From: Sphingobacterium sp. SYP-B4668
GTDB lineage: Bacteria; Bacteroidota; Bacteroidia; Sphingobacteriales; Sphingobacteriaceae
NCBI RefSeq assembly: GCF_027627455.1
Contig: NZ_CP115483.1
Coordinates: forward strand, 1,860,001-1,924,000
Direction of reading: 5' to 3'
DNA length: 64,000 nucleotides
Part shown: positions 16,383 to 25,625 of the stretch, in pieces
Position numbering within the stretch: the stretch's first letter is position 1
How the letters are laid out: every line of letters begins with the position of its first letter
Notes under the pieces: model-generated
Database searches by the model: none
Told to the model about the DNA's origin: nothing
What the model saw: the letters and a program-made list of their open reading frames with translations, nothing else
Position numbers and translations under genes: made by a program

Positions 16383-17021
16383 ATGACTGATTCATTGACA
16401 ATCCAAACGGCGGAAAATAAGAAGCAAAGCATTACTTATGGTCTCTATCTAGGTGTTATCGCTTTGGTATTGGGGATTATTACGATGTACATCTCGAAAA
16501 GTACTTCATCTCTGATTGTGCTTTATGGCGTTTCGGCAGTTCTTAATCTTGTCATTTTTATTGGTATAACCGTGTTTTTTTCCATTAATCTTCGGAAGGG
16601 GTATGGGGGCTATTGGTCGTTTAGTCAAGCTTTGAAGAGTATTTTCATTATGCTGGCCTTCGCAACGTTAATTTCATCTGTTGGATCATTCCTCTTTACA
16701 AAATACGTGGAACCAACAATACAGGAAGAAGTCATGAACAACACGAGTAGCCTCACTATCGAAATGATGGAAAAGGCCGGTGCCGATGACGAACAAATTG
16801 ATGAGGTAATTGCAAAATTGGACGAAGCAAAGGCTTCTATTAGTAATATCTCCTTCGTTCAATTTTTCAAGGGTTTTGGCATTACCCTAATTTCGTATTT
16901 TGTATTGGCTTTAATATTGGCAGCAATCTTCAAGCGAGAGAGGCCTATATTCCTCCAAGGAACGAACGACTCAAATAACACATATGGGAACCAGTCTGAT
17001 TCCCAAATTCCCAATCAATAA
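16383..17021 (+). CDS. DUF4199 membrane protein
   Basis: A 212-residue inner-membrane protein matching the DUF4199 pattern seen widely in Bacteroidetes. Two N-terminal helices and a third after LRKGYGGYWSFSQALKSIF precede a long soluble helical loop (about 110-165, with VMNNTSSLTIEMMEKAGADDEQID), and a last helix follows. The GGYWSFSQAL box is the family's most conserved feature. I placed the start at the ATG giving MTDSLTIQ, which leaves a 4-base gap to the previous gene. It precedes a glycosyltransferase gene by 32 bases, a neighbour arrangement I recall from related genomes. Function unknown. Confidence 0.82.
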   Translation: MTDSLTIQTAENKKQSITYGLYLGVIALVLGIITMYISKSTSSLIVLYGVSAVLNLVIFIGITVFFSINLRKGYGGYWSFSQALKSIFIMLAFATLISSVGSFLFTKYVEPTIQEEVMNNTSSLTIEMMEKAGADDEQIDEVIAKLDEAKASISNISFVQFFKGFGITLISYFVLALILAAIFKRERPIFLQGTNDSNNTYGNQSDSQIPNQ

Positions 17022-17053
17022 TTGATTTCAAAAAAGCTATTTTAGATATACGT

Positions 17054-18004
17054 ATGGATATTTCGGTTGTCGTTCCATTATTTAACGAAGAAGAATCATT
17101 GCCAGAATTGACTTCCTGGATTGATAGGGTCATGACTGCAAACAACTTTGCTTACGAAGTTATTTTGGTAGATGACGGGAGTAATGATAATTCTTGGCGG
17201 ATTATTGAACAATTAAAGCAAGGGAATAACAACATTACAGGGGTGAAATTCCGACGAAACTATGGTAAATCAGCTGCTTTAAATGTCGGATTTGCTGCGG
17301 CGCAAGGGGATGTGGTTATTACGATGGATGCGGACTTACAGGATAGTCCTGATGAAATTCCAGAACTCTATGATCGCATTATGAACCAAGGTGCTGATTT
17401 GGTGTCGGGTTGGAAGCAGAAGAGATATGATCCATTAACCAAAACAGTGCCGACCAAACTCTTTAATGCTGTAACACGGAGTATGTCCGGTATTACAAAT
17501 TTGCACGACTTTAATTGCGGGCTTAAAGCATATAAAAAAGACGTAGTCAAAAGTATAGAGGTGTATGGAGAGATGCATCGTTATATACCGGTGTTGGCAA
17601 AATGGGAGGGGTTTTCATCGATTCAAGAGCAAGTCGTACAACATTATCCCCGTAAGTACGGGACTACAAAATTTGGACCGGGTAGATTCGTGAAAGGATT
17701 TTTGGATTTACTCTCTATTTACTTTGTTGGGAAATTTGGTAAGCGTCCGATGCACTTTTTTGGAACCATAGGTGTTATCAGTTTTTTGATTGGTATATTC
17801 ATTACCTTCTACTTGATATTCGATAAGCTCATGAGTATTGCAAATGAATCTCCTTATCGGAATATCACTGACCAACCTCTTTTTTTCTTGTCATTAGTGG
17901 CTATTCTTGTAGGTACACAGTTGTTTCTTACGGGCTTCATTGCTGAGCTTGTCTCCAGAAATGGAAATGATAGAAACAAATATCAGATTGATAGAGTCAT
18001 ATAG
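17054..18004 (+). CDS. GT2 glycosyltransferase with C-terminal membrane helices (DPM-synthase/GtrB-like)
   Basis: A 316-residue enzyme with an N-terminal GT-A domain of family 2: VVVPLFNEEESL, VDDGSNDNS, then the metal-binding DADLQD, and HDFNCGLKAYKK. Two C-terminal transmembrane helices (about 232-258 and 275-303) anchor it. This layout is typical of polyprenyl-phosphate glycosyltransferases that load a sugar onto undecaprenyl phosphate for lipid or surface-glycan modification. Donor and acceptor cannot be told. It is followed after 4 bases by a second GT2 gene. Confidence 0.9.
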   Translation: MDISVVVPLFNEEESLPELTSWIDRVMTANNFAYEVILVDDGSNDNSWRIIEQLKQGNNNITGVKFRRNYGKSAALNVGFAAAQGDVVITMDADLQDSPDEIPELYDRIMNQGADLVSGWKQKRYDPLTKTVPTKLFNAVTRSMSGITNLHDFNCGLKAYKKDVVKSIEVYGEMHRYIPVLAKWEGFSSIQEQVVQHYPRKYGTTKFGPGRFVKGFLDLLSIYFVGKFGKRPMHFFGTIGVISFLIGIFITFYLIFDKLMSIANESPYRNITDQPLFFLSLVAILVGTQLFLTGFIAELVSRNGNDRNKYQIDRVI

Positions 18005-18008
18005 AGGT

Positions 18009-19007
18009 ATGTTTTTTTCTATTATTATCCCATTATACAATCGACCCCAAGAGATAGGTGAATTGCTTCATTCGTTGTTGTCCCAGACGTATAGCGGTTT
18101 TGAAGTAATCATAGTCGAAGACGGGTCAACGGTAGAAGCTAAGGAAATTGTAGAGGGATATCGTAGTCGTTTGGATGTCCACTATTATCGAAAAGAGAAT
18201 GAAGGGCAGGGCTTTGCTCGTAACTATGGCTTTGCCAGGGCCCGTGGAGATTTTTTCATTGTTTTCGATTCTGATATTATCGTACCAACCGATTATTTGG
18301 AAAAAGTAATAGTTGGTCTTGAAAGAGATCGATGGGATGCTTTTGGAGGACCTGATGCAGCTCATGAATCATTTAGCCCTATTCAAAAAGCAATTAGCTA
18401 TTCAATGACGAGCCCATTCACTACAGGTGGAATACGTGGAAATAAAAGACATGTAGGGCAGTTCAATCCACGTAGCTTCAATATGGGTATTTCCCGAGAA
18501 ATTTGGGAGAAGACAGGAGGATTCAAATTGGCCCGAAGATCTGAAGATATTGAGTTTAGTCTTCGGATGATAGATAATGGGTTTAAAGTTGGATTGATTC
18601 CAGAGGCATTTGTTTATCACAAAAGAAGGACTAGTTTCGCTCAGTTTTATAGACAGACGAATTTTTTTGGTAAAGGTCGTGTTGATATTTACAAGCTTTT
18701 TCCAAATGAGTTAAAGCCTGTCCACGCTTTACCAGCGATATTTGTCATAGGATTGGTTTGCTTGATGCTATTGAATGCCTTTAACTATATTGTTTCCGGT
18801 CAGATTACCCTTATCTATTTATTGACATCTATGGGCAATACTATGATTAGTATGTATTTCATCTTATTACTTCTTCATGCTTGTTGGTCCACCCGAAGTT
18901 TACAAGTGGGCTTGTTAAGTGTTGTTGCTGCCTTCACACAATTAATCGCATACGGAAGTGGTTTCATTGAGCAGTATATTCAGGAGATAATCATCGAAAA
19001 GAAATAG
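18009..19007 (+). CDS. GT2 family glycosyltransferase with membrane segments
   Basis: A 332-residue family 2 glycosyltransferase: SIIIPLYNRPQEIGELLHSL, VEDGS, a metal-binding DSD in IVFDSDIIVP, then the acceptor region GGFKLARRSEDIEFSLRM with the E-D motif. Two or three hydrophobic helices sit at the C terminus (about 243-325). The start is placed at the ATG giving MFFSIIIPLYN, 4 bases after the previous stop; a longer reading frame would overlap the preceding gene. It probably acts on a lipid-linked or surface glycan with its neighbour. Confidence 0.88.
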   Translation: MFFSIIIPLYNRPQEIGELLHSLLSQTYSGFEVIIVEDGSTVEAKEIVEGYRSRLDVHYYRKENEGQGFARNYGFARARGDFFIVFDSDIIVPTDYLEKVIVGLERDRWDAFGGPDAAHESFSPIQKAISYSMTSPFTTGGIRGNKRHVGQFNPRSFNMGISREIWEKTGGFKLARRSEDIEFSLRMIDNGFKVGLIPEAFVYHKRRTSFAQFYRQTNFFGKGRVDIYKLFPNELKPVHALPAIFVIGLVCLMLLNAFNYIVSGQITLIYLLTSMGNTMISMYFILLLLHACWSTRSLQVGLLSVVAAFTQLIAYGSGFIEQYIQEIIIEKK

Positions 19008-19050
19008 AATTTGGAAATTCTATTTTGATATCTACCTGAAGCTTGTTAAC

Positions 19051-19350
19051 TTGGTTTATAGATTTAAAACAGATATTTTGCTGCCTTTTACACAGAATAA
19101 TTTAGATAAATTGGAAACGCTGTTTAAAGAATTTGGATTTAAACTTCGTTATGAGAAGGGGAATTTTAGGACCGGCGCTTGTGTTCTTCAAAATTCTAAA
19201 GTCATTGTTGTCAATAAATTTTCAAATTTAGAGATTAAGATACAGTCTTTGATTCAAATCCTTCATGAAATTCAAGGAGATGAATCAGTTTTAGATGAGA
19301 AGCAAAAGAGCTTTTATCAAATCATTAAGCAAACACAATTATCGATTTGA
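19051..19350 (+). CDS. Conserved hypothetical protein, 99 aa
   Basis: A small soluble protein of about 99 residues, starting at a TTG (no ATG is available in frame). The segment FGFKLRYEKGNFRTGACVLQNSKVIVVNKF looks like a compact beta structure and recalls, from memory, a small hypothetical family next to MBL-fold hydrolases in this phylum. Its stop codon overlaps the TTG start of the MBL gene by four bases, so the two are coupled. Function unknown. Confidence 0.7.
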   Translation: MVYRFKTDILLPFTQNNLDKLETLFKEFGFKLRYEKGNFRTGACVLQNSKVIVVNKFSNLEIKIQSLIQILHEIQGDESVLDEKQKSFYQIIKQTQLSI

Positions 19351-20111
19351 AAATTACTTTTTTAGGAACGGGAACTTCACAGGGTGTCCCTGTAATAGCT
19401 TGTGATTGTGTAGTTTGTCAATCTGCAGACACTCGAGACAAACGCCTCAGATCTTCGATCTTAATAGAATTTGAAGGCAATAATCTCGTAGTGGATACCG
19501 GTCCCGATTTTAGATATCAAATGCTTCGCGAAGAAGTGAAACACCTTGATGCTATTTTAATGACCCATTCCCATAAAGATCATATAGCAGGATTGGATGA
19601 TGTACGCGCTTTCAATTATCAACAAAAGAGTTCAATTCCAATATTTGGAACGCAAGCATTACATGAGGCTCTAAAACGAGAGTTTTATTATGCGTTTTCA
19701 GATTTCAAATATCCTGGAGTACCACAACTTGAGCTTCGAGAGATAGATGGAACCCAATCTTTCCGTTTATGTGACAAAGAAGTTGTGCCGCTTGAAGTTA
19801 TGCATTTTCGAATGCCCGTTTTAGGATATCGATTAGATAATTTTGCATACATTACAGATGCTAAGACAATTTCGGAGGAAACAGTTCTCAAACTCCAAGG
19901 CGTAGAATATTTGGTTATCAATGCGCTGCAAAAAGAACCTCATATTTCCCATTTTACGTTAGCCGAAGCAGTAGCATTCGCCGAGCTTATTGGTGCTAAA
20001 ATGACCTATCTTACACACATCAGTCATCGTCTCGGGCTTCATGCGGAAGTATCTAAGGAGCTACCCCCAACTATTCAATTGGCCTATGACCGGTTAACAT
20101 TGAATATCTGA
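19347..20111 (+). CDS. MBL-fold metallo-hydrolase (PhnP/RNase Z-like)
   Basis: A 254-residue metallo-beta-lactamase-fold hydrolase. It opens MKITFLGTGTSQGVP and has a short cysteine pair in CDCVVC. The main dimetal motif is THSHKDHIAGLDD, later ligands include the Asp of ITDAKTI and the His of THISHRLG. This pattern matches PhnP-type phosphodiesterases, which cleave cyclic ribose phosphates and related small phosphodiesters. The substrate here is not known. Translation starts at a TTG overlapping the preceding stop codon. Confidence 0.88.
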   Translation: MKITFLGTGTSQGVPVIACDCVVCQSADTRDKRLRSSILIEFEGNNLVVDTGPDFRYQMLREEVKHLDAILMTHSHKDHIAGLDDVRAFNYQQKSSIPIFGTQALHEALKREFYYAFSDFKYPGVPQLELREIDGTQSFRLCDKEVVPLEVMHFRMPVLGYRLDNFAYITDAKTISEETVLKLQGVEYLVINALQKEPHISHFTLAEAVAFAELIGAKMTYLTHISHRLGLHAEVSKELPPTIQLAYDRLTLNI

Positions 20112-20202
20112 GTTTTCCAGTCCGTCTGCAAACTTTTCTTTTGCTTGTCTGTTTAATACTTACAGACATTCATTTTGTATAAACCAAAAAAAGAAAAAGA
20201 TT

Positions 20203-20355
20203 ATGGGTAACATTTTGTATTTAATTGCAGTCATCTTGGTTATTATTTGGGCAATTAGCTTTTTAGGAGGATATTATACTGGCGGCATTATTCACGCATT
20301 ATTAGTTATTGCTATTATTGTGATTCTATTGAGGATAATACGTGGGAATGCTTAG
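20203..20355 (+). CDS. Lmo0937 family small membrane protein
   Basis: A 50-residue protein with two closely spaced hydrophobic helices split by a GGYYTGGIIH turn and a short basic tail (RIIRGNA). This matches the Lmo0937 family of tiny membrane proteins: an N-terminal ILYLIAVILVIIW helix, a glycine-rich turn and a HALLVIAIIVILLRII helix. The start is an ATG after an A-rich stretch. It may be stress-induced, as related small proteins often are, but nothing here shows it. The gene is convergent with ispD, with 9 bases between their stop codons. Confidence 0.8.
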   Translation: MGNILYLIAVILVIIWAISFLGGYYTGGIIHALLVIAIIVILLRIIRGNA

Positions 20356-20364
20356 CTCGTTATC

Positions 20365-21054
20365 TTAAAGAGATTGGAGATATAATTGGGCAATGTCGAT
20401 ATCTTCCTTGTAGGTGATTTTCAAATTGGAATAGTGACCTTCGAGTAGCGTTATTGTGTTGCCCAATTTTTCTACCACGGAGGCATCATCTGTAAAAGTA
20501 TCTTGTTCCCGTTGTTGATATGCTTCAAAAAGTAAGTCCGCTCCAAAAGTTTGAGGAGTCTGGATTAACCAAACGCTATCTCTATTTACGCTCTTGTTCG
20601 TTCCATCTTTTTCTATTCTTACCGAATTTGTACTCTTACAGCCAACAATTACTGCTCGCTTTTCTTTCGCCATTTCAAAAGATAAATCGATGATTTCTGT
20701 CCGAATAAGAGGACGAGCTCCATCGTGTACAGCAATACAATGTAGATTTGGCTGGTCAATTGTAGACTTAAGATAGGTAATGCCATTTTGCACACTTTGG
20801 AAACGAGTAGAGCCTCCTGCTATTATGTGGTGGGATATTTGAAAGTTATATTCCCTACAAAGTTTTTCCCAAAGTTGTCTCATATCTGGATGGATGACGA
20901 CAACAATCTGTGGTTCACTTCGTGCCATATAAAAAGCTTCAATTGTATGCATCAGAATCGGTTTGGTTCCCAATTTCAAATACTGTTTGGGAAGAGAGTG
21001 GTTCATCCGAGTACCACTGCCTCCAGCGACGATAATGACATGATTGTAATTCAT
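20365..21054 (-). CDS. ispD: 2-C-methyl-D-erythritol 4-phosphate cytidylyltransferase
   Basis: IspD of the non-mevalonate isoprenoid pathway: it transfers CMP to methylerythritol phosphate. The 229-residue protein has the nucleotide loop VAGGSGTRM followed by PKQYL, then AGGSTRFQSVQNGI, VHDGARPLI and DSVWLIQTPQTF, all in the usual order. The C-terminal TDDASVVE and YKEDIDIA motifs are also present. IspE of the same pathway is encoded at 58.8 kb rather than next to it. Queuosine gene queA lies upstream on the same strand, with a terminator between them. Confidence 0.95.
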   Translation of the reverse strand: MNYNHVIIVAGGSGTRMNHSLPKQYLKLGTKPILMHTIEAFYMARSEPQIVVVIHPDMRQLWEKLCREYNFQISHHIIAGGSTRFQSVQNGITYLKSTIDQPNLHCIAVHDGARPLIRTEIIDLSFEMAKEKRAVIVGCKSTNSVRIEKDGTNKSVNRDSVWLIQTPQTFGADLLFEAYQQREQDTFTDDASVVEKLGNTITLLEGHYSNLKITYKEDIDIAQLYLQSL

Positions 21055-21144
21055 TTTAGATGCTTTAAGAATTGGAGAAAGACGTTTTCGACAGACACAT
21101 AGTATAATGAATAGATCTCATAGTCGTAATGCAAAATAAAGAGC

Positions 21145-21183
21145 TAAAAAAACGCGGACGATATGATGTATATCTCCGCGTTT
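21145..21183 (-). terminator. Terminator downstream of queA
   Basis: AAACGCGGA (21150-21158) pairs with TCCGCGTTT (21175-21183). On the minus strand the stem is followed by a T-run of seven, placing the terminator after queA and before ispD. Confidence 0.85.
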
Positions 21184-21204
21184 GTATATAATCGTTCAGT
21201 GGAC

Positions 21205-22254
21205 TTAGATAATTAACATGGCATCTCCGTAGCTGTAGAATCTATATTTTTCCTTAACAGCAACTTCATAAGCATTCATTACATTTTCATAACCCGCGAA
21301 AGCTGCAATCATAACTAAGAGCGTTGACTCTGGTGTGTGAAAATTAGTAATCATGGAGTTGGCAATGCTAAAGTCATATGGCGGGTAGATAAATTTACTC
21401 GTCCAATCAGATGCGGCTTTCAGATGTCTGTCTGCAGAGACAGAAGATTCTATCGCACGCATAGAGGTTGTTCCCACTGCACATACTTTTCTCTTTTCGT
21501 CAATTCCTTTGTTGACAATACGCGCAGCCTCATCTGTGATGATGAACTGTTCGGAGTCCATTTTGTGTTTCGTTAAATCTTCCACTTCAACCGTACGGAA
21601 AGTACCTAGTCCGACATGTAGTGTCACTTCAGCAAAATCAACACCTTTAAGTTCTAACCTTTTCATCAATTCCCTAGAAAAATGAAGTCCAGCGGTTGGA
21701 GCGGCTACAGCACCTTCATTTTTTGCATAGATAGTCTGATAGCGGTATTTATCTTCGGGAGTAGCTTTGCGCTTGATATATTTAGGAAGAGGTGTCTCTC
21801 CTAATATTTCAATATTACGACGGAATTCTTCATCCGTACCGTCAAATAAGAAACGGATAGTACGTCCGCGTGAGGTCGTATTGTCAACAACCTCGGCTAC
21901 AAGTAAATCGTCATCCCCAAAGTAAAGTTTGTTGCCAACTCTAATCTTACGCGCTGGATCGACCAATACATCCCAAAGACGTAGTTCTTTGTTTAATTCA
22001 CGAAGCAAAAACACCTCAATAGTGGCACCTGTTTTCTCCTTATTACCGTACATACGGGCCGGGAAAACCTTAGTATTGTTTAAGATCATGACGTCTTTGT
22101 CATCAAAATAGTCCAAGACATCCTTAAAGATTTTATGCTCTATTTTTCCGCTATCACGATGAAGAACCATCAAACGTGCTTCATCACGTTGCTCAGAAGG
22201 TTCCGATGCTAACAAAGATTCTGGTAGATTAAACTTGAATTGAGATAATTTCAT
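21205..22254 (-). CDS. queA: S-adenosylmethionine:tRNA ribosyltransferase-isomerase
   Basis: QueA transfers and isomerises the ribose of S-adenosylmethionine onto 7-aminomethyl-deazaguanine in tRNA, giving epoxyqueuosine. The 349-residue protein has the family's [28 protein letters not shown] opening, [21 protein letters not shown] and [11 protein letters not shown] motifs, and the closing [12 protein letters not shown]. Length is normal. Its -7 box is at 22333-22340 and the 5' leader is about 75 bases. A terminator separates it from ispD. Confidence 0.96.
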   Translation of the reverse strand: MKLSQFKFNLPESLLASEPSEQRDEARLMVLHRDSGKIEHKIFKDVLDYFDDKDVMILNNTKVFPARMYGNKEKTGATIEVFLLRELNKELRLWDVLVDPARKIRVGNKLYFGDDDLLVAEVVDNTTSRGRTIRFLFDGTDEEFRRNIEILGETPLPKYIKRKATPEDKYRYQTIYAKNEGAVAAPTAGLHFSRELMKRLELKGVDFAEVTLHVGLGTFRTVEVEDLTKHKMDSEQFIITDEAARIVNKGIDEKRKVCAVGTTSMRAIESSVSADRHLKAASDWTSKFIYPPYDFSIANSMITNFHTPESTLLVMIAAFAGYENVMNAYEVAVKEKYRFYSYGDAMLII

Positions 22255-22332
22255 TTTTTACTTTTGAAATTTGATAAATAATGATGTTGCTTTTTGTTCA
22301 AACACTGTACAAAACGGATTTAAAAAAGCATA

Positions 22333-22340
22333 CAAAGTTA
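22333..22340 (-). promoter_or_regulatory. -7 box of queA
   Basis: On the minus strand TAACTTTG matches TAnnTTTG. A TTG sits closer than the normal -33 distance, so the upstream element is weak. It lies 78 bases upstream of the queA start. Confidence 0.55.
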
Positions 22341-22470
22341 AGCAATTTTCAACTAAAAGCGTTATATTTCACCATTAATATTCCTTAAGAACGAATTATT
22401 CGCCTATGTTTTGTTAATTTCAATTATCCCCGTGTGCGAGAAATGCGTTTTGCCTCTAATGGAATTATAA

Positions 22471-22501
22471 TTGCATTTAAAAGCAAATTTATCTAAGTTT
22501 A
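22471..22501 (+). promoter_or_regulatory. Promoter of the MacB-type permease gene
   Basis: TTG (22471-22473) and TAAGTTTA (22494-22501) are 20 bases apart. The -7 box has one deviation (A for the last G). It lies 22 bases before the ATG. Confidence 0.5.
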
Positions 22502-22523
22502 CACTATCATTTTATCCTCTTTC

Positions 22524-23771
22524 ATGATTACTGTTTTTAGACTACTGGGTGAAAGTTTTGGTTTTGCGATTTCCGCTCTTAAAGACAATAGGACAAGAAC
22601 TTTCTTGTCTCTATTAGGGGTGACCATCGGAATCATGACTATAATTGGCGTATTTTCGGCAGTGGATACCTTAAGGAACAATCTGGAAGAATCGGTCAGA
22701 AAAATTGGAAGCCGTACCCTCTATGTGGACAAATGGCCTTGGGATGGCGGTCCCGATTTTCCTTGGTGGAAATATATAAATCGCCCTGAACCTAAATATA
22801 CAGACTATGAATCCCTACGAGCTCGGATGACCACTGCAGAGAGCATGGCGTATGGTTTCAATGTAGGAAATAGTATTGCGAAATTTAAAAGTAATAGTGC
22901 ATCCAATATCACCGTCAACGCGGCTACGCATGATTATTATAAAATACAAAGTTCAGAAATCGCCGAAGGAAGATATTTTACCGAAACTGAATCTAATGTT
23001 GGCTCAATGGTTGTTATATTGGGCGCGACGATAGCGGAAGGCCTGTTTCCTTCTGGCAATTCTCTTGGACAGCAAATTTCACTCTTAGGTCGCAAATTAA
23101 CGGTTATTGGCGTGATGAAAAAGGAGGGGAGTGGGATGCTAATCAATACCTCTTCAGATGAAATAGCCTTCATTCCGTTCAACTTGGGTCGCAATATCAT
23201 CAATTACGAGCAGAATAATCCCAGTATAATGATTGCTGTTAAACCAGCCTATACACTTGACGAGGCCGAAAGTGAACTCAGAGGGTTGATGCGCTCCGTT
23301 CGTCGTATCTCTCCCCAGCGAGAGGATGATTTTTCCATTAATAAAACGACACTGATTACAGCACAGTTGGACCAAATGTTCACTGTTATCAATCTTGCAG
23401 GCTTCTGTATTGGTATTTTCTCGATATTGGTCGGTGGATTCGGTATTGCCAACATCATGTTTGTGAGTGTGCGAGAACGTACAAATCTAATTGGCATACA
23501 GAAAGCCCTAGGTGCTAAGAACTACTTTATCTTAACCCAATTTTTATTTGAATCCATTCTCTTATGTCTCATTGGAGGGGCATTCGGATTGCTTCTAGTG
23601 TATGGACTTGCGTTTCTGGTTAAGGTAGCGTTGGGGTTTGCAGTAGTCGTGAGTGTCAAAATGGTGGTCATAACCAGCGTTCTCTCGACTTTTATCGGTT
23701 TGATATCAGGTATGGTACCTGCTATTATGGCCGCTAAAATGGATCCTGTAGAAGCAATCCGCAGTAAATAA
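22524..23771 (+). CDS. MacB/FtsX-type ABC transporter permease
   Basis: A 415-residue permease with the MacB topology: one N-terminal helix (about 24-46, TFLSLLGVTIGIMTIIGVFSAV), a large periplasmic MacB-PCD-like domain (about 47-290), and three C-terminal helices of the FtsX domain, with VRERTNLIGIQKALGA between the first two and the closing AAKMDPVEAIRSK. The ATP-binding partner is not adjacent, so it must be encoded elsewhere. MacB systems perform mechanotransmission across the envelope to export drugs, peptides or lipoproteins. The substrate is unknown. Confidence 0.9.
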   Translation: MITVFRLLGESFGFAISALKDNRTRTFLSLLGVTIGIMTIIGVFSAVDTLRNNLEESVRKIGSRTLYVDKWPWDGGPDFPWWKYINRPEPKYTDYESLRARMTTAESMAYGFNVGNSIAKFKSNSASNITVNAATHDYYKIQSSEIAEGRYFTETESNVGSMVVILGATIAEGLFPSGNSLGQQISLLGRKLTVIGVMKKEGSGMLINTSSDEIAFIPFNLGRNIINYEQNNPSIMIAVKPAYTLDEAESELRGLMRSVRRISPQREDDFSINKTTLITAQLDQMFTVINLAGFCIGIFSILVGGFGIANIMFVSVRERTNLIGIQKALGAKNYFILTQFLFESILLCLIGGAFGLLLVYGLAFLVKVALGFAVVVSVKMVVITSVLSTFIGLISGMVPAIMAAKMDPVEAIRSK

Positions 23772-23825
23772 TTTTTTTGTTTTAAGGTTAACGTTTTGAT
23801 TGCTGGAAAATAGTATTTTTAGCAT

Positions 23826-24485
23826 ATGGAAAGGTTGATTCGCTCCAATGCTATGCTATTACTATGGTTGCTGGTCTTCGGCTATAGCTTCGTGCTAATG
23901 GGTGAGATTACTTGGCGGTACCGTTACTTCGATTTGGAAGCCAATTTTCTATTGATTAAGCAGACAGAAATATCCACACACTCTTGGTATAAATACGCAT
24001 TTTATGTACATGTATGTAGCGCCATTCTTACACTACTTGCCGGATTTACCCAATTCAACATTAGCCTTCTTCGACATTCACCAGTATGGCATCGTCGCCT
24101 AGGATATGTCTATGTAATCGGAGTTGTCTTTTTTGCGGCTCCATCGGGCATCTTAATTGGATTGCATGCCAATGGTGGTATTTGGGCACAAGTAGCGTTT
24201 GTGATATTGGGTATACTATGGTTGTTATTTACAGTGCTTGCATTTTGGACAGCCACGAAGCGGAATCTTAAAGCCCATCAAAAATACATGTACCGAAGCT
24301 TCGCTTTGACGTGTTCGGCGCTTACACTCCGGTATTGGAAGGTGGTATTGGTTTACTTTTTTGCACCGAATCCTATGGACCTCTATCAAGTGATTGCGTG
24401 GCTGGGGTGGATTCCTAATCTGATCGTTGTAGAGTTTATTTTAGTTTGGAAGTTTAGGGAATTAAAAGATGTGAGCACGATTTGA
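23826..24485 (+). CDS. DUF2306 membrane protein
   Basis: A 219-residue inner-membrane protein with about six helices. It follows the DUF2306 pattern: HVCSAILTLLAGFTQFN, then HRRLGYVYVIGVVFFAAPSGIL with conserved histidines, a helix pair, AHQKYMYRSFALTCSALTLRYWK, and a final helix. The paired histidines suggest haem or metal binding in the membrane, similar to other small quinone or haem membrane proteins, but this is inference. It lies alone between the permease and a lipoprotein gene. Confidence 0.8.
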   Translation: MERLIRSNAMLLLWLLVFGYSFVLMGEITWRYRYFDLEANFLLIKQTEISTHSWYKYAFYVHVCSAILTLLAGFTQFNISLLRHSPVWHRRLGYVYVIGVVFFAAPSGILIGLHANGGIWAQVAFVILGILWLLFTVLAFWTATKRNLKAHQKYMYRSFALTCSALTLRYWKVVLVYFFAPNPMDLYQVIAWLGWIPNLIVVEFILVWKFRELKDVSTI

Positions 24486-24583
24486 TAGCGGTGCATAATA
24501 TAGTTGGTTATCCCATCAAGATAAATTAGCGGTCGTCAAAAAACAAACCGAGCGGAATCAATTTATGAAATAATTATATACAT

Positions 24584-25495
24584 ATGAAGAGAGTATTAGT
24601 ATTATCCTTCCTTTTATTACTTGTCCTATCGTCTTGTGAACAAAGGAAAAAGAAAGAATCAAGCCTAGTAGGCAGAGATTCGTTGAAAATTGAGCATGAA
24701 GTAAAAAAAGAGTTATATGGTAATTGGGTAGGCGATTTTGATGTGGATGAGGAATTATACGAGCTCCTTGCTCTTAATGATGATTTGCCACAGGACTTTG
24801 ATTACAATCCGAAAATCAACTTGTCTCTAAAGCGGATTACCGCCGATACGGTGTTGGGGCAGAATGTCGTCAAAGGCAATATGCGTCCGCTAATAGGTCG
24901 AATGGAGGAAAATGGTGCTTCCGTCTCCTTCATCATGGACGAGCCAGGAGATAAGAGATCAGATGGACGCTTTGAATTTAGGCTGGAAGGGGATACACTC
25001 ATTGGCACTTGGACCGCTTTTGATAACAAAGTCAAAATAAAAAAGCGAAAATTTAAGCTTTTGAAAAAACAGTTTGCCTATAACCCAAATCTTATGTTGC
25101 CCAATGAAGTCGAGTTGGTAGATTGGAAGACTAGCGAACGACGTGAAGAGACTGTCGAAGACGGAGATTCGACGATTACGTTTGTAAATGATTTTTATCG
25201 AGCAGCATCCGATGCTGTGTTTAGCATTAATGCCTCTAAACAGAAGTTGACAGAAGCCGAATTGAAGAATTTGAAGAGGTTGGATCTGGAAATTATTCGA
25301 AATACCATTTTCGCTAGACATGGTTACGCATTTACAAAAAGTGGTGTAAGACAATTTTTTGATCCTGTAGAATGGTATGTGCCCATTTCCAATGAAGTGA
25401 GCCAAGAATTGACTCAACTTGAAAAAGACAATATATCGTTGTTGAAAAAATTTGAAAAATATGCAGAAGATAATTACGATTATTTTGGAAGATAG
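24584..25495 (+). CDS. YARHG-domain lipoprotein
   Basis: A 303-residue lipoprotein: a signal sequence ends at the lipobox LSSC (Cys18), followed by a lysine-rich linker. The central region (about 45-160) looks like a beta-rich domain of small soluble lipoproteins. The C terminus (about 225-300) is a YARHG domain, with LEIIRNTIFARHGYAF, FFDPVEWYVP and LTQLEKDNISLL. YARHG domains are extracellular and often occur in surface or peptidoglycan-associated proteins. No promoter consensus was seen. The gene precedes the glycogen block but is separated from it by an A+T-rich gap. Confidence 0.85.
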   Translation: MKRVLVLSFLLLLVLSSCEQRKKKESSLVGRDSLKIEHEVKKELYGNWVGDFDVDEELYELLALNDDLPQDFDYNPKINLSLKRITADTVLGQNVVKGNMRPLIGRMEENGASVSFIMDEPGDKRSDGRFEFRLEGDTLIGTWTAFDNKVKIKKRKFKLLKKQFAYNPNLMLPNEVELVDWKTSERREETVEDGDSTITFVNDFYRAASDAVFSINASKQKLTEAELKNLKRLDLEIIRNTIFARHGYAFTKSGVRQFFDPVEWYVPISNEVSQELTQLEKDNISLLKKFEKYAEDNYDYFGR

Positions 25496-25625
25496 TCAAT
25501 ATAAAAAATATTATAAATGTGTTATCTTATTAATAAATGTACTTTATTGAATTAAATATTCGTATTTTAATAACCGTAATAGTCACATATTCAAGGTACG
25601 CTATTTTTAATCACACTATTTTAGA